The notes under the pieces: generated by a model
What the model saw: only the letters and a program-made list of their open reading frames with translations
The model's database searches: none
What the model was told of the DNA's origin: nothing
Translations under genes and position numbers: made by a program
In this document: positions 31,260-40,090 of the stretch, in pieces
Layout: the number at the start of each line of letters is the position of its first letter
How positions within the stretch are numbered: position 1 is the stretch's first letter
Assembly (NCBI RefSeq): GCF_003074055.1
Contig: NZ_CP029043.1
Coordinates: forward strand, 7,432,501-7,496,500
Direction of reading: 5' to 3'
DNA length: 64,000 nt
Source of the DNA: Streptomyces nigra
Lineage (GTDB): Bacteria > Actinomycetota > Actinomycetes > Streptomycetales > Streptomycetaceae

Positions 31260-32453
31260 TCACGGATCAGGGGGCTGCCACTCGAACAGCAGAATGGTGG
31301 CGTCGTCGCTGAGCCTGTTCTGCCGGTGATCGAGGATGGAATGGATGAGCAGACGCAGCACTTCCGGGGCGTTCTGCCCCGCCGCGGTGGACCGGATGAT
31401 GTAGTCGGTGAAGCGCTCCAGCCCGAACTCCTCGCCCGCCTCGTTGCGTGACTCGACGACGCCGTCCGAGTACAGCAGGATGCGGTCCCCGGGTTCGAGG
31501 CGGACCTCGTGCACCTGACGGGCGGTCCCGGCGAGACGCGCCGGCAGCCCCAGAGGAGGCTCAGAGGGCCTGTCCAACGCCGCGTGGAGCAGACGGTGGC
31601 GACGGATGAGCAAGGGAGGCGGATGCCCGCAGTTGCACCACCGCAGCACACCAGTGGGAATGTGCAACTGTGTGAAGACCCCCGTGCAGAACTGATCCGG
31701 CAGCCACTTCGCCAGCGCATCGTCCACCTTGCCCACGAGTTCGGCGAGGCCCGCCCCACTACGGCGGGCATTACGGCAGCCCGCCATGGCGACCGACGTC
31801 GCGAGTCCGGACGCCAGATCGTGCCCCATGCCGTCCAGGACCGTGGTGTGCAGAAGGTCCTCGGTGAATACGTGGTCGAAAGCGTCGCCACCCAGTTCGT
31901 ACGCGGGCTCCAGAGCCGCCGTCGAGACAACGCGCCCGGTGCCGATCGACCGGGGCGGCAGAAAGGCCCTCACCATCTCCGTGGGCAGATGCATCGGCCT
32001 GGTACGCATGCGCTGCGCGATGGTGTCACTGTAGGTGCGCTTGGACGTGATGATCAGCGCGAGGAGCAACGCCGTCGTTCGGCAGCGCCGCAGCCTCAGC
32101 CCGTCCAGGGTGCCCACGGTGAATTCCACGACGCCCAGCCGCTCCGCTCCGTCGGCCAGGGGCAGCCATACGTCCAGCTCGCCGGACGGGGTTTCCTCCA
32201 CGCGCAGAGAGTTGGTGCGGTAGGTCCACCCTGCCAGCGACGTGTCGAGGTCCATGTCCGGCTCGGCCTCGACAAAGGGCACCAGCAGTCTTTGCTGGAT
32301 GTCGACCAGATAGATCGCCGCCGTACCCAAGCCGACGGCCTCGGTGTACCGGTTCAGGGCGACGGGCAGTTCCGCGGGCGACGCCAGCTGGGCCGCCCGG
32401 ACGAGTTCCTCCAGCAGCAGCTCCCCCGACCCGACGGACGGGTTCCTGTCCAT
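31260..32453 (-). CDS. GAF-like / SpoIIE-type PP2C serine phosphatase
   Basis: The start at ATG 32453 (MDRNPSVGSGELL) gives 397 residues. An N-terminal GAF-like sensor (about 10-150) precedes a PP2C/SpoIIE domain: metal motifs GGDAFDHV near 190, DGMGHD near 215, SDGVVES near 332 and SDDATILLF near the end. Such Rsb/SpoIIE phosphatases dephosphorylate anti-sigma-factor antagonists and act in stress or sigma-B-like signalling. There is no HATPase domain. Converges on DUF2267. The partner antagonist is not in view. Confidence 0.88.
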   Translation of the reverse strand: MDRNPSVGSGELLLEELVRAAQLASPAELPVALNRYTEAVGLGTAAIYLVDIQQRLLVPFVEAEPDMDLDTSLAGWTYRTNSLRVEETPSGELDVWLPLADGAERLGVVEFTVGTLDGLRLRRCRTTALLLALIITSKRTYSDTIAQRMRTRPMHLPTEMVRAFLPPRSIGTGRVVSTAALEPAYELGGDAFDHVFTEDLLHTTVLDGMGHDLASGLATSVAMAGCRNARRSGAGLAELVGKVDDALAKWLPDQFCTGVFTQLHIPTGVLRWCNCGHPPPLLIRRHRLLHAALDRPSEPPLGLPARLAGTARQVHEVRLEPGDRILLYSDGVVESRNEAGEEFGLERFTDYIIRSTAAGQNAPEVLRLLIHSILDHRQNRLSDDATILLFEWQPPDP

Positions 32454-32580
32454 GCATCCGATGATCCCCGCGGGACCGAGCCGCCACAATCCGAGCGCTC
32501 GGGCAACTGGGTGTAGCGCTGCGGCACGGGCCCTGCACATCGCACAGCCTGCCGCCCCTGCCGTAACCGCGACCGCGCCC

Positions 32581-33030
32581 CTACAGAAGCAGGTCGAAGA
32601 CGGCTCGGGCTTCGTCCCAGTGCTGCGTCTGGGGGTTCTTCAGGTCGGGGTGGAGGATCTTGAAGCTCTGGGCCAGGGCGAGGCTGAGTCCGCCGATGAT
32701 CTCGGGATAGGCCGCCTCGGTGTCCTCGTCGGGTGCGCGGTCGAGAGCGGGGTGGGTGGCGAGCTGTTCAAGGATGGGCTTGATTTCCAGTTCCTCGTCG
32801 ATCGTCCGGAAGCGATGAATGCTCTCCTGCAGGCCCTTTGTGATCGGCAGGTCGCAGGTCCTGATGATGTCGCGCCCGTTGGCCTTGGCCGTGGCCTGGG
32901 CGACGGTCAGCAGGTCGTAGAGCTTGGTGTCGACGAAGTCGCTGTAACGCTTGAGATCGTTCTTGTCGACGTCCAGCCCTGCGGCCGTACGGAAGAACTT
33001 CTCGAACCTGGCGATGGACATCACGGTCAT
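32581..33030 (-). CDS. DUF1931 histone-fold protein
   Basis: A 149-residue protein; ATG 33030 follows a GGAGG site and the second ATG at 33021 is a weaker option. MSIARFEKFFRTAAGLDVDKN, LKRYSDFVDTKLYDLLTVAQATAKANGRDII and CDLPITKGLQESI match the DUF1931 family, which carries paired histone folds like the archaeal type and is found in Aquifex and many actinobacteria. It may bind DNA or a protein; DNA binding is not shown here. It follows a possible small gene whose stop overlaps its ATG. Confidence 0.85.
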   Translation of the reverse strand: MTVMSIARFEKFFRTAAGLDVDKNDLKRYSDFVDTKLYDLLTVAQATAKANGRDIIRTCDLPITKGLQESIHRFRTIDEELEIKPILEQLATHPALDRAPDEDTEAAYPEIIGGLSLALAQSFKILHPDLKNPQTQHWDEARAVFDLLL

Positions 33031-33212
33031 GACGGCAACCTCCGCCTCCGGGCGCCGGGCGGCTCCCGGCCCCCTGTCTCCCAGCCAGCGTGGCCGATGG
33101 AGCGCGCGAAGGCTTGCGCCTGCCGGGCCCAACGAGCGACCCGCGATTGCCCTGCCAGGACCATGAGCCCGACTGCCCGGGCGCCGGGGCCGGTGAACGG
33201 GGGGTCTTCCAT
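33027..33212 (-). CDS. Possible small protein translationally coupled to DUF1931
   Basis: A 61-codon frame (MEDPPFTGPGARAVGL...) starts at ATG 33212 and its TGA overlaps the DUF1931 ATG by four bases, the layout of a coupled pair. It is Arg/Gly/Ala-rich with no recognised domain. The ribosome binding site upstream of 33212 is weak and the composition is also compatible with chance, so this is a low-confidence gene. Confidence 0.3.
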   Translation of the reverse strand: MEDPPFTGPGARAVGLMVLAGQSRVARWARQAQAFARSIGHAGWETGGREPPGARRRRLPS

Positions 33213-33244
33213 GCGGGGGGTGGGCCTTCACGAGCTGCCCCGCC

Positions 33245-33399
33245 CTAGGGTCTTTCGTTTGGATCATGCCGGGCTCGCGGGGTCTGGCACCGCACCTCGC
33301 CGCGTTGTCGTCGGTTGCCATGGCGCCCTCCTCCGCCTTGCGATGCGCGGCACCGGACCCCACTCCCTGATCCGGCCTGATCCAAACGAAAGACCCTAG
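33245..33399. repeat. MITE-like element, copy 2 (155 bp)
   Basis: Perfect 22-base terminal inverted repeats: left end CTAGGGTCTTTCG, right end CGAAAGACCCTAG. The interior matches the copy at 12770-12935 but lacks its 11-base insertion. It encodes no protein of its own. It lies immediately 5' of a decayed regulator gene whose reading frame begins at the element boundary. Mobilisation in trans by a transposase elsewhere is inferred. Confidence 0.8.
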
Positions 33400-33400
33400 T

Positions 33401-33832
33401 GGGGCACGCTCGCCGGACGAGCGCGCCTACCTGGTCCGGCCGGCCCGGCCGAGCCGGACGGCCAACCGCAGGGGAGGACCGGAGAAGCTGCGGCCCGCGG
33501 TCCAGGCACTCGTCGACTTCCGCCAGCGGACAGGCCGCGATCGTCGTCGGCCGCGTGCCGATGTCCTGGGCGGCAGCCGGCTCGGGTTCGCCTTGTCGGG
33601 GCTCCCGACGCCGGACCCCGCCTCGGACGAGCCCCGTCCGAACACTGCCCGCATCACCTTCCTCGACATGTCGGCCCGGGACCTCTTCCCGAGCTGAGCG
33701 TGCACAGCGCCGATGCTGGACGAAGAAGTGGTGCGCCTGACCGACGCCCCCGGTACGCGCATCATCTTCAGCGGCGCCGACGAAGGCACCGAGTCCGCCG
33801 AGCGGCTGCGACTGCCGGCCACACTCACGTGA
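33401..33832 (+). pseudogene. XRE/MmyB-like regulator fragment, truncated at the MITE
   Basis: From the right edge of the MITE one frame reads SPDERAYLVRPARPSR, EKLRPAVQALVDF, RADVLGGSRLGFAL, then TARITFLDMSARDLFP and a TGA at 33695-33697. These are the ligand-domain blocks of MmyB-like helix-turn-helix regulators. In the same frame after the stop, TDAPGTRIIFSGADEGTESA and the end at 33832 match the final strand of that domain. About 60-80 residues between the two blocks and the whole N-terminal HTH are missing. So the gene is truncated at its 5' end by the element and carries an internal deletion with a nonsense codon. Confidence 0.65.
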
Positions 33833-34004
33833 GAACGGGCGCCGTCCGAGCTCGGCGTTGCGCCGCCGGTCATCGCCGCGCAACGCCCAACGACGACGCA
33901 GGGGCAGAAGCCCCCGCCGGGGCAGACCGTCGTTCCACCACAGCGTCGGCTGTGGACCCGGGCTCAGGCGGCTGACCAGGCCGACGGGCTCCGCCGAAGA
34001 GCCG

Positions 34005-34652
34005 TCACGGCGACACGGCTGGTACGGCCACATCGAGGCCGCGGGCGGCGACGAGCCGGGCGCTGCCGTCGGCCAGGCGGTACGAAAGACCCACCACACC
34101 GAGACGGCCCTCAGCCACTCGATCGGCCAGGACTCGGGAGCGTTCCAGCAGCAGGTCCACCGTGTTCTCGATGTGCTCGGCCAGGATCTCGTCGGCGCTT
34201 TCGCGTCCGGCCGCCCGGGCCGAGAGCACGCTGGGGGTCACCCGCTCGACGACGTCACGAACGAAGCCGCCGGGCGTCCGCCCGTCCTCCAGGGCCGAGC
34301 AGGCCGCGGCGACGGCGCCGCACGAGTCGTGGCCGAGGACGACGACCAGCGGTGCGTCGAGTACGGCAGCCCCGAACTCGATCGATCCGAGCACCTCGGT
34401 TCCGGCGACATGGCCGGCGGTACGGACCACGAACAGGTCGCCGAGGCCACGGTCGAAGATGATCTCGGCCGCGAGGCGGGAGTCCGAGCAACCGAACAGC
34501 ACGGCGAACGGACTCTGCGACGGTGCGGTCTCGGCACGGCGGAGTGCGTCCTGGTTGGGGTGCTCCGGCGTGCCGGCGACGAAGCGCTGGTTGCCCTCCA
34601 TGAGGAGTTCGAAGGCGGCATGGGGGTCCGGGGTCTGGATCTTCTCAGGCAT
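34005..34652 (-). CDS. Beta-carbonic anhydrase
   Basis: A 215-residue beta-class enzyme, normal length. Zinc ligands are Cys55 (in CSDSR), His108 and Cys111 (in LGHDSCG); the Asp57-Arg59 pair is intact, so the site can be active. It interconverts CO2 and bicarbonate in the cytosol, supplying carboxylases. It starts at ATG 34652. It stands apart from the stress island across a pseudogene. Note that it is itself a zinc enzyme, located near a zinc-starvation locus but not in it. Confidence 0.93.
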   Translation of the reverse strand: MPEKIQTPDPHAAFELLMEGNQRFVAGTPEHPNQDALRRAETAPSQSPFAVLFGCSDSRLAAEIIFDRGLGDLFVVRTAGHVAGTEVLGSIEFGAAVLDAPLVVVLGHDSCGAVAAACSALEDGRTPGGFVRDVVERVTPSVLSARAAGRESADEILAEHIENTVDLLLERSRVLADRVAEGRLGVVGLSYRLADGSARLVAARGLDVAVPAVSP

Positions 34653-35309
34653 ACCCGCAGCCTACGAAGCCGATGGGGCGGCTGCACAGCCTGGCTGCGT
34701 CGACCGCTTCTCCGCAGGAGTCCGCGGGCTCGCCGCAGCAGCCTCCCGCAGCCGTTCTTCGCCGGCGTCGCCAGGGAAGGGGTGGCGCAGGGCGCGCGGT
34801 CGAGCCACCCGCCCACGACTGAAGCCGGTCGTGGGAGCCGCTCCACGACCCGCTGCCCGAGCTGGCGGCAAACGCCGCCCCTGGAAGTGAACGAGACCTG
34901 TCGGGTCAGGCTCAGCCACCCTCTGGGGCAACGGTGTGATCCATTGCCTTCTGGACGGCGGGGATCAGGTCTGCGGTCCGTTCGAATTGGCCGCGCCGCC
35001 GGCGCCCGACCCCGGTGTGGTGTCGCCGACGCGTTCGGCCTGCTCTTTTGGCGCCGCCCCTCGCTCGCAGTGATGCGCGACCCTCCGACACGCTCGCCGT
35101 AATGGTGACCCGGGCGACCGCGCCGGCCGGTTGCCTGCGACCACAGGCGGCATGAATCGCCGGCCTCAGAGCCCCGGCATCACGGGGGCGCCGGGCCATC
35201 AGCAACTACAGTGCTGTAGAAGTCTCTTCTGGATCTTGCTCGCGCGACGAGCAGTCGTGCTCTCGGCAGCGGCGACCCGTCGCACACACGGAGGAGAAGA
35301 AGCAGCAGA
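34653..35309. other. Intergenic, including the channel-gene 5' region
   Basis: This 657-base stretch has no gene I can support; open frames are Arg-rich. On the minus strand near 34915-34985 the translation TADLIPAVQKAMDHTVAPEG looks slightly protein-like but has no family. At 35206-35219 a perfect palindrome is entered separately. No RNA gene is seen. Confidence 0.4.
35206..35219. promoter_or_regulatory. Perfect palindrome upstream of the channel gene
   Basis: CTACAG-TG-CTGTAG is a perfect inverted repeat of six-base arms 91 bases before the channel start. The TACA...TGTA core is like operators of BlaI/MecI-type or some GntR-type repressors. No such regulator is adjacent, so the owner is unknown. 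Confidence 0.4.
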
Positions 35310-36260
35310 ATGCCGCAGCACCAAGATCAAGAGGCCGAGGCCGAGGCCAATGCCCCGTCCGGACGGCGACGAGTCGCCCTGTACTGCCGCGGTGTCACCG
35401 AGGCACGCTGGTTCGCGCTCACCGTCTTCGCCGTGATCCTCGGCAACGCCGTCCTGCTGGGGCTGGAGACGTACTCCGGTCTCGCCCAGGAGTGGCACAG
35501 CTGGTTACGGTTGGCCGAGCACGTCTGCCTGGCCGCCTTCACCGTCGAGATCGTGCTGCGCATGGCCGCGTACGCGGACAGGCCCCGCGCCTTTTGGAAG
35601 GACCCCTGGAACGTCTTCGACCTCGCGGTCGTCCTGTGTGCCTTCGCACCCGTCGTCCGTGAGAACACCACCGTGCTGCGGCTGCTCAGGCTGGCCAGGG
35701 TCCTGCGGACTGCCCGCTTCCTGCCCCAGGTGCGCATCGTGCTCGTCGCCGTGGGCCGCAGTCTCCCCGGCACCTTGAGCTTCCTGCTCGTCGGCGCCCT
35801 GCTGCTGTACGTGTACGCGATGGTCGGCTGGGTCTTCTTCGGCCGCCACGACCCCGAGCACTACGGCTCCATCGGTCGCGCAGTGCTCACCCTTTTCCTG
35901 CTGATGACCCTGGACGGGATCGGGGACGCCGTGCGCGCAGGCCTGGAGATCTCCCGCTGGAGCCTCCTCTACTACGCCTCCTATGTTTTGCTCGCGTCGT
36001 TCGTCCTGGTCAACGTCCTCATCGGTGTCGTTCTCACCTCTCTCGAGGAGGCCAAAGGCATGGACGAGGAGCGCGAGCAGCCACGAGCACGACGTCGGAC
36101 ACCGCGACCCCAGGACGAACAACTCCTGCTCCACCGCATCGAGGTGGCCCACCGCGCACTGGACGATCTCGAGCGGGACATCGCCCGGTCCACCGACTCC
36201 GCGCCGCTTCGAGTCGGCCACAGGGAACGCGACGTGCCCAGCCTGGACGGGCGGACGTGA
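35310..36260 (+). CDS. Voltage-gated-like cation channel (Nav/Ca-type fold)
   Basis: A 316-residue six-segment channel. Predicted segments S1 (about 33-52), S2 (66-88), S3 (95-112), S4 (118-140: LRLLRLARVLRTARFLPQVR, with arginines at every third residue), S5 (150-175), pore loop (195-208) and S6 (215-240), then a coiled-coil C-tail. The selectivity filter reads TLDGIGD, versus TLESWS in bacterial sodium channels; the acidic residue that sets sodium/calcium preference is Asp rather than Glu. It probably conducts a monovalent or divalent cation across the plasma membrane. Selectivity is not known. Confidence 0.9.
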   Translation: MPQHQDQEAEAEANAPSGRRRVALYCRGVTEARWFALTVFAVILGNAVLLGLETYSGLAQEWHSWLRLAEHVCLAAFTVEIVLRMAAYADRPRAFWKDPWNVFDLAVVLCAFAPVVRENTTVLRLLRLARVLRTARFLPQVRIVLVAVGRSLPGTLSFLLVGALLLYVYAMVGWVFFGRHDPEHYGSIGRAVLTLFLLMTLDGIGDAVRAGLEISRWSLLYYASYVLLASFVLVNVLIGVVLTSLEEAKGMDEEREQPRARRRTPRPQDEQLLLHRIEVAHRALDDLERDIARSTDSAPLRVGHRERDVPSLDGRT

Positions 36261-36614
36261 TGTCGATGCGGTGGTGATCTGCCGACCGTTGCCGGGCCGC
36301 CGCCGCGAAGGGGGTGCGAAGGCGAGCTCCTTGCCGCGCCGGCTTGCCGCGACGAGAGCGGCGAAGGGCGAATGCCTGACGCGGGCGGGTCCCTCGCCGT
36401 CGCGGCCCATCGAGGGCCGGTCGATCGACGCCGACCCGCGCCGTCCGCCACTGAGAATCGGCGACCGGGGTTCGATGAGCAGGTGCCCGGCTGTGTTCCC
36501 TGAGTTCAGCAAGGCCAGGAAGGCGGCGTCCCACAGCAGGTTGGCCGAGGAATCGGCGAGCCGCTCGGCGGACCTCGGGGAGCCCGTATCAAGCGGAGCC
36601 GGCCCGGCGGGCTT
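36261..36614. other. Intergenic, nothing recognised
   Basis: The first 354 bases after the channel gene hold no supportable gene, although one minus-strand frame is open across it. Its product has low-complexity Arg/Ser runs and no known domain. Confidence 0.35.
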
Positions 36615-36778
36615 AGAGCTCCGAACAGAAGTGGAGCCCGGCTCACGACGCCTGGCCCGCACGCTCGCCGCGTTGCCGAAATCCCCTGGTAGCCCCGCTA
36701 CCAGGGGCTTCAGGCGCCTTGCGATCGCACGCACCGGACGCCGCGAGATGATCGGGCTCCACTTCTGTTCGGAGCTCT
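36615..36778. repeat. 164-bp palindromic element with inner hairpin
   Basis: Perfect 25-base terminal inverted repeats: the left end begins AGAGCTCCGAACAGAAG (36615), the right end ends CTTCTGTTCGGAGCTCT (36778). Near the middle a 10-base stem with a five-base loop (36683-36707) reads CCCCTGGTAG...CTACCAGGGG, extendable to eleven pairs. No protein is encoded. It resembles a second, unrelated MITE or a bidirectional-terminator element. Target duplication at the ends is not obvious. Only one copy is seen in this window. Confidence 0.6.
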
Positions 36779-36887
36779 TGGCGCGGGCCTGGGGAAGGGG
36801 AGTCGGGACGGTTTCGAGATGCGCGAGAGCGGCTCCCCTCGGGCGATGGCGCGCCCGGCGGTCTCTTGCTTCCGCGTGCCTGACCTA

Positions 36888-36935
36888 TTGACGTATCGCG
36901 TGACGGACCGAAGAATTCGAGCCATTGTCTGACAA
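36888..36935 (+). promoter_or_regulatory. Promoter with FCD/GntR-like operator ahead of the discoidin gene
   Basis: TTGACG (36888-36893) and AAGAAT (36911-36916) are separated by 17 bases. Just downstream, TTGTCTGACAA (36925-36935) is an exact palindrome fitting the T-N-G-T-N3-A-C-N-A consensus of FadR-type (FCD) GntR repressors, and it overlaps a second perfect 12-base palindrome GACAACGTTGTC (36931-36942). An operator over the start of transcription is expected for repression. No GntR gene is adjacent. Confidence 0.45.
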
Positions 36936-36961
36936 CGTTGTCTGCTCGAGAGGTGCCGCAC

Positions 36962-39900
36962 GTGCTGCCGAGATCCCCGATGGACCGCCGCCGCTTCATC
37001 CAACTCCTCGGCGCCACAAGTGCGCTGGCCTCCCTGCCTCTCGCCATCGGCAGCGGCACGGCTCTGGCCCACGGACGACAGCGGAGCCACACGGCATCCG
37101 ACCCGGTGGCGGACATCTATCACCGGGTCCTGCTGAACCACACCCGTTGGACCGAATCCCAGTGGGACGCGGCTCGTGGCTACTACACGGACAAGGACTT
37201 CGGCTTCGCCGTCGTGCTCGGCCATGCGGTTCTGCTCACCCGCGGCAGCTACGACGAGGTCCGAGCGGGGACGGAGAAGCAGGTCCTCAAGGCTCGGACG
37301 ATTGCGACCATCAAGCACTTCGCCGCGTCCAACAGACTGGCGGGCGGCACCCAATGGGGCCGGACACTGTTCTTCGACACCACGTTCCAGCTGTACTTCG
37401 TTCTCGCCGCGAGGCTGCTGTGGGACGACCTCGACGAGACCACTCGCTCCCGTGTCGACACCATCGCCCGAGAACAGGCCGCCTACACCACGGCGTTGGG
37501 CACGGGAAACGACCCGGCTTCGGGCAGCTGGACCCCTCGGGGCCTGCTCGGCGGCCACGAAGGAGACACCAAGCTCGAGGAGATGGGTGTCTACGCGCAG
37601 TCCCTGGCCCCGGGGCTGGCCTGGGCCGCGGACGACCCACGGCACGGTGACTGGGCCACAGCCTTCGGCGCGTGGTCGCGCAACGAGGCCGGACTGCCCC
37701 AGGCGGATCTGGCGAACCCGGCGCTCGTAGACGGGGTTTCCGTCTCCGACAACACCGCCCGCAACCTGTACGACACCTTCATCGTCGAGAACCACGGCTC
37801 GTTCGGACCCCACTACCAGGAGGAACTGTGGCGCACATCGGGCCGTAATGCCGCCCACTTCATCGCCGCGAGCCGGCCGCTGCCCCAGGTACTCACCAAC
37901 CAGCCGAACGCCGACCAGCTGTGGAGCACCCTCCTCGGCGTGATGAGCGATGCCGGTGAGCCGCTGATGCCCATGGTCGACGACCGGGAGCACCTCTACG
38001 GCCGTGACGTCATCCCGCTCGCCTTCCTCGCCCAGGTGGTGGGGAACAGGGCCGCCGCCCGGGCGGAAGTCGCCTTGGCGGAGCGACTGGAGGCGTACCA
38101 GAGCTACCCGCCGGAATTCCGGATCGCGAAGTTCTCGGGCGAACCGAAGTACGAGCCGGAGGCCCGGGCGGAAGTCGCCATCAGCTACCTCCTGCACCTG
38201 TGGGCGAACGAACAGGGCCGTACGGTCCGCCCCCTCTCGGCGGACGAGCTGTTCGAACACGCTGCGGGTGTCACCGACTTCGGCCCCGGACCCGGCCTGG
38301 TGTCGCACCAGACGCCCACGGCATGGGCAGGTGCCGTGACCAAGCCCGGATTCGTGAAGTTCGCCTGGCAACCCGGCCACGACGACTGGCTCTTCAAGCT
38401 CAGCGGGTCCACGCCGATGTTCCTGCCGACGACCTCCCTCAAGGCGACGCGGCGCCAGGTGCGGACCTACCGCAGGATCCGGGACGGATTCGACGGCAGC
38501 GCCACGATGCTCCAGGTGGGGTCCGGGTACGCCGGATTCACCACGCTGCCCACCGGTGGCGTCGTGTACGCGACGTCAGGCGTCGCCGCGGGGGAGGGAC
38601 GTCTGGAGATCCACAATCTGACCATGCCGGGCGTGCCCGGCCTGACCGGGGCGCGGACCTACCGCTTCGCCGAGGGAAGCGCCACCGTGGCCTCGGCAGA
38701 CTCCCGGCCGGCCACATCGGCCGCGCGTGTCGACGAGGTGACGTTCGCGCGCACCGAGGTGCGGCATCTGCGCATGCTCGGTGTGCGGCCCGACCCCACC
38801 TACGGATACTCGCTCTTCGCGTTCGAAGCGCGCGACGGAGCGGACGGCGCCGATCTGGCCCGGACCGGTACGGCCACCGCCTCCTCCTACGACACCGGCA
38901 AGGAGCCGGCGCTGGCGGTGGACGGCAGCCCGACGACCCGGTGGGCGGTGTCACGGGGCGACCGCCCCCGCGCGGACAGCTGGCTGGCTGTCGATCTCGG
39001 GGCTCCGCACGCGGTGGACCGGGTCACCCTGCGCTGGGAGGCCGCCGCAGGGCGTGCCTATACGCTGCAGGGGTCGGCGGACGGACTTCAGTGGGAGGAC
39101 CTTGCCTCCTGGCCGGTGCCCGACGTCACCAGCCGGGGCGGATGGCTGGACGTCGACGGCCGCGCGGGCCTGGTGGTGCGAGGGGCCGCCTCCGGGCTGA
39201 CGGTCCACCAGGACGAGATCATTCTGGCCGACGGGCCGGCCGCGCCTCTCCTCGTCGAGGGACTCCCCGGCGCCTCGCCGCGTACCCTGCGCGAGCGCTC
39301 CACGGCGCCCACGCCACGAACGGACTCCGAAGCCGTCCGCGCCGCCCTCACCGACGAGCACCTCAGCCTGTTCAACCTGTCGGACGAGCCCGTCACCACG
39401 CGCGTCGACGTACCGCAGACCGGGAGCCCGAGGCTGCTGTTCGAGGGACACCAGACCCTCACCGAGGGCGGTACCGCCTACGACGCCGAACTCGACGCGG
39501 GCGAAGCCCGGCTGCTGCCACCACGGCTTACCGTGCGCCCGCTCGACAGCCGCCCTCTGCCTGTGGGTCTGCGGGCGCGTGTGGTCGACGGCGCGACGGT
39601 CGAACTGACGGGGCCCGCCTGCCGCGTGCAGGTGACCGCCCAAGGGCGCAGTGAGGTGGCGGTGGTCCGCGCGGGCCGCACCACGACGGTCACGGTGAAG
39701 CGGGCCACCGCCTACCCTCTGCGCGATCTGGCACTGGGGTGCACGGTGTTCCCGACCAGCCCATTGCCGCCAGGCATGTCGGACCCGTCCGCCGCCGTCG
39801 ACGGCGATCCGGCGACGGCGTGGACCCCCGGCCCGAACGGCCGCCTGGTCGTCGACCTGGGCGCCCGGCACCGTGTCCGCGACATCCGCACGGAATGGAC

Positions 39901-40090
39901 CAGCGGCCACGTGCCCGGACTACGCGCCGAGTTCAGCGGTGACGGCCTCACCTACACCCCGGCCGGTCAGCTCACGGGCCGCGGACGCGACCGGCACCTC
40001 AGCACGGACATCACCGCCCGCTACGTGGCCCTGGCGACCGACGCGGGACACGAGGGCGGGGCCCGCCTGAAGCATCTGTCCCTGCAGTGA
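36962..40090 (+). CDS. Tat-exported discoidin-domain protein, possible polysaccharide lyase
   Basis: GTG 36962 is preferred (GAGAGG site eight bases upstream); ATG 36980 is the alternative. About 1042 residues. Residues 1-36 are a Tat signal (DRRRFIQLLG with twin arginines, then a hydrophobic stretch ending ALA). Residues about 50-430 are helical with Trp/Asn/His-rich blocks (VENHGSFGPHYQEELW, DREHLYGRDVIPLAF) recalling alpha/alpha toroids of polysaccharide lyases. Two F5/8-type C (discoidin) carbohydrate-binding modules lie at about 655-760 and 945-1042. It is probably a secreted carbohydrate-active enzyme; the family number and substrate are uncertain. Confidence 0.8.
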   Translation: MLPRSPMDRRRFIQLLGATSALASLPLAIGSGTALAHGRQRSHTASDPVADIYHRVLLNHTRWTESQWDAARGYYTDKDFGFAVVLGHAVLLTRGSYDEVRAGTEKQVLKARTIATIKHFAASNRLAGGTQWGRTLFFDTTFQLYFVLAARLLWDDLDETTRSRVDTIAREQAAYTTALGTGNDPASGSWTPRGLLGGHEGDTKLEEMGVYAQSLAPGLAWAADDPRHGDWATAFGAWSRNEAGLPQADLANPALVDGVSVSDNTARNLYDTFIVENHGSFGPHYQEELWRTSGRNAAHFIAASRPLPQVLTNQPNADQLWSTLLGVMSDAGEPLMPMVDDREHLYGRDVIPLAFLAQVVGNRAAARAEVALAERLEAYQSYPPEFRIAKFSGEPKYEPEARAEVAISYLLHLWANEQGRTVRPLSADELFEHAAGVTDFGPGPGLVSHQTPTAWAGAVTKPGFVKFAWQPGHDDWLFKLSGSTPMFLPTTSLKATRRQVRTYRRIRDGFDGSATMLQVGSGYAGFTTLPTGGVVYATSGVAAGEGRLEIHNLTMPGVPGLTGARTYRFAEGSATVASADSRPATSAARVDEVTFARTEVRHLRMLGVRPDPTYGYSLFAFEARDGADGADLARTGTATASSYDTGKEPALAVDGSPTTRWAVSRGDRPRADSWLAVDLGAPHAVDRVTLRWEAAAGRAYTLQGSADGLQWEDLASWPVPDVTSRGGWLDVDGRAGLVVRGAASGLTVHQDEIILADGPAAPLLVEGLPGASPRTLRERSTAPTPRTDSEAVRAALTDEHLSLFNLSDEPVTTRVDVPQTGSPRLLFEGHQTLTEGGTAYDAELDAGEARLLPPRLTVRPLDSRPLPVGLRARVVDGATVELTGPACRVQVTAQGRSEVAVVRAGRTTTVTVKRATAYPLRDLALGCTVFPTSPLPPGMSDPSAAVDGDPATAWTPGPNGRLVVDLGARHRVRDIRTEWTSGHVPGLRAEFSGDGLTYTPAGQLTGRGRDRHLSTDITARYVALATDAGHEGGARLKHLSLQ

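Noticed and set aside
34912..35205. Minus-strand frame ending in TADLIPAVQKAMDHTVAPEG
   Set aside because: Only the last 20 residues look natural. The rest is Arg-rich and there is no start support.
35505..36734. Minus-strand open frame across the channel gene and its 3' region
   Set aside because: It overlaps the channel fully and its product is Arg/Gly-rich without a family. The channel frame has normal codon use and membrane structure.
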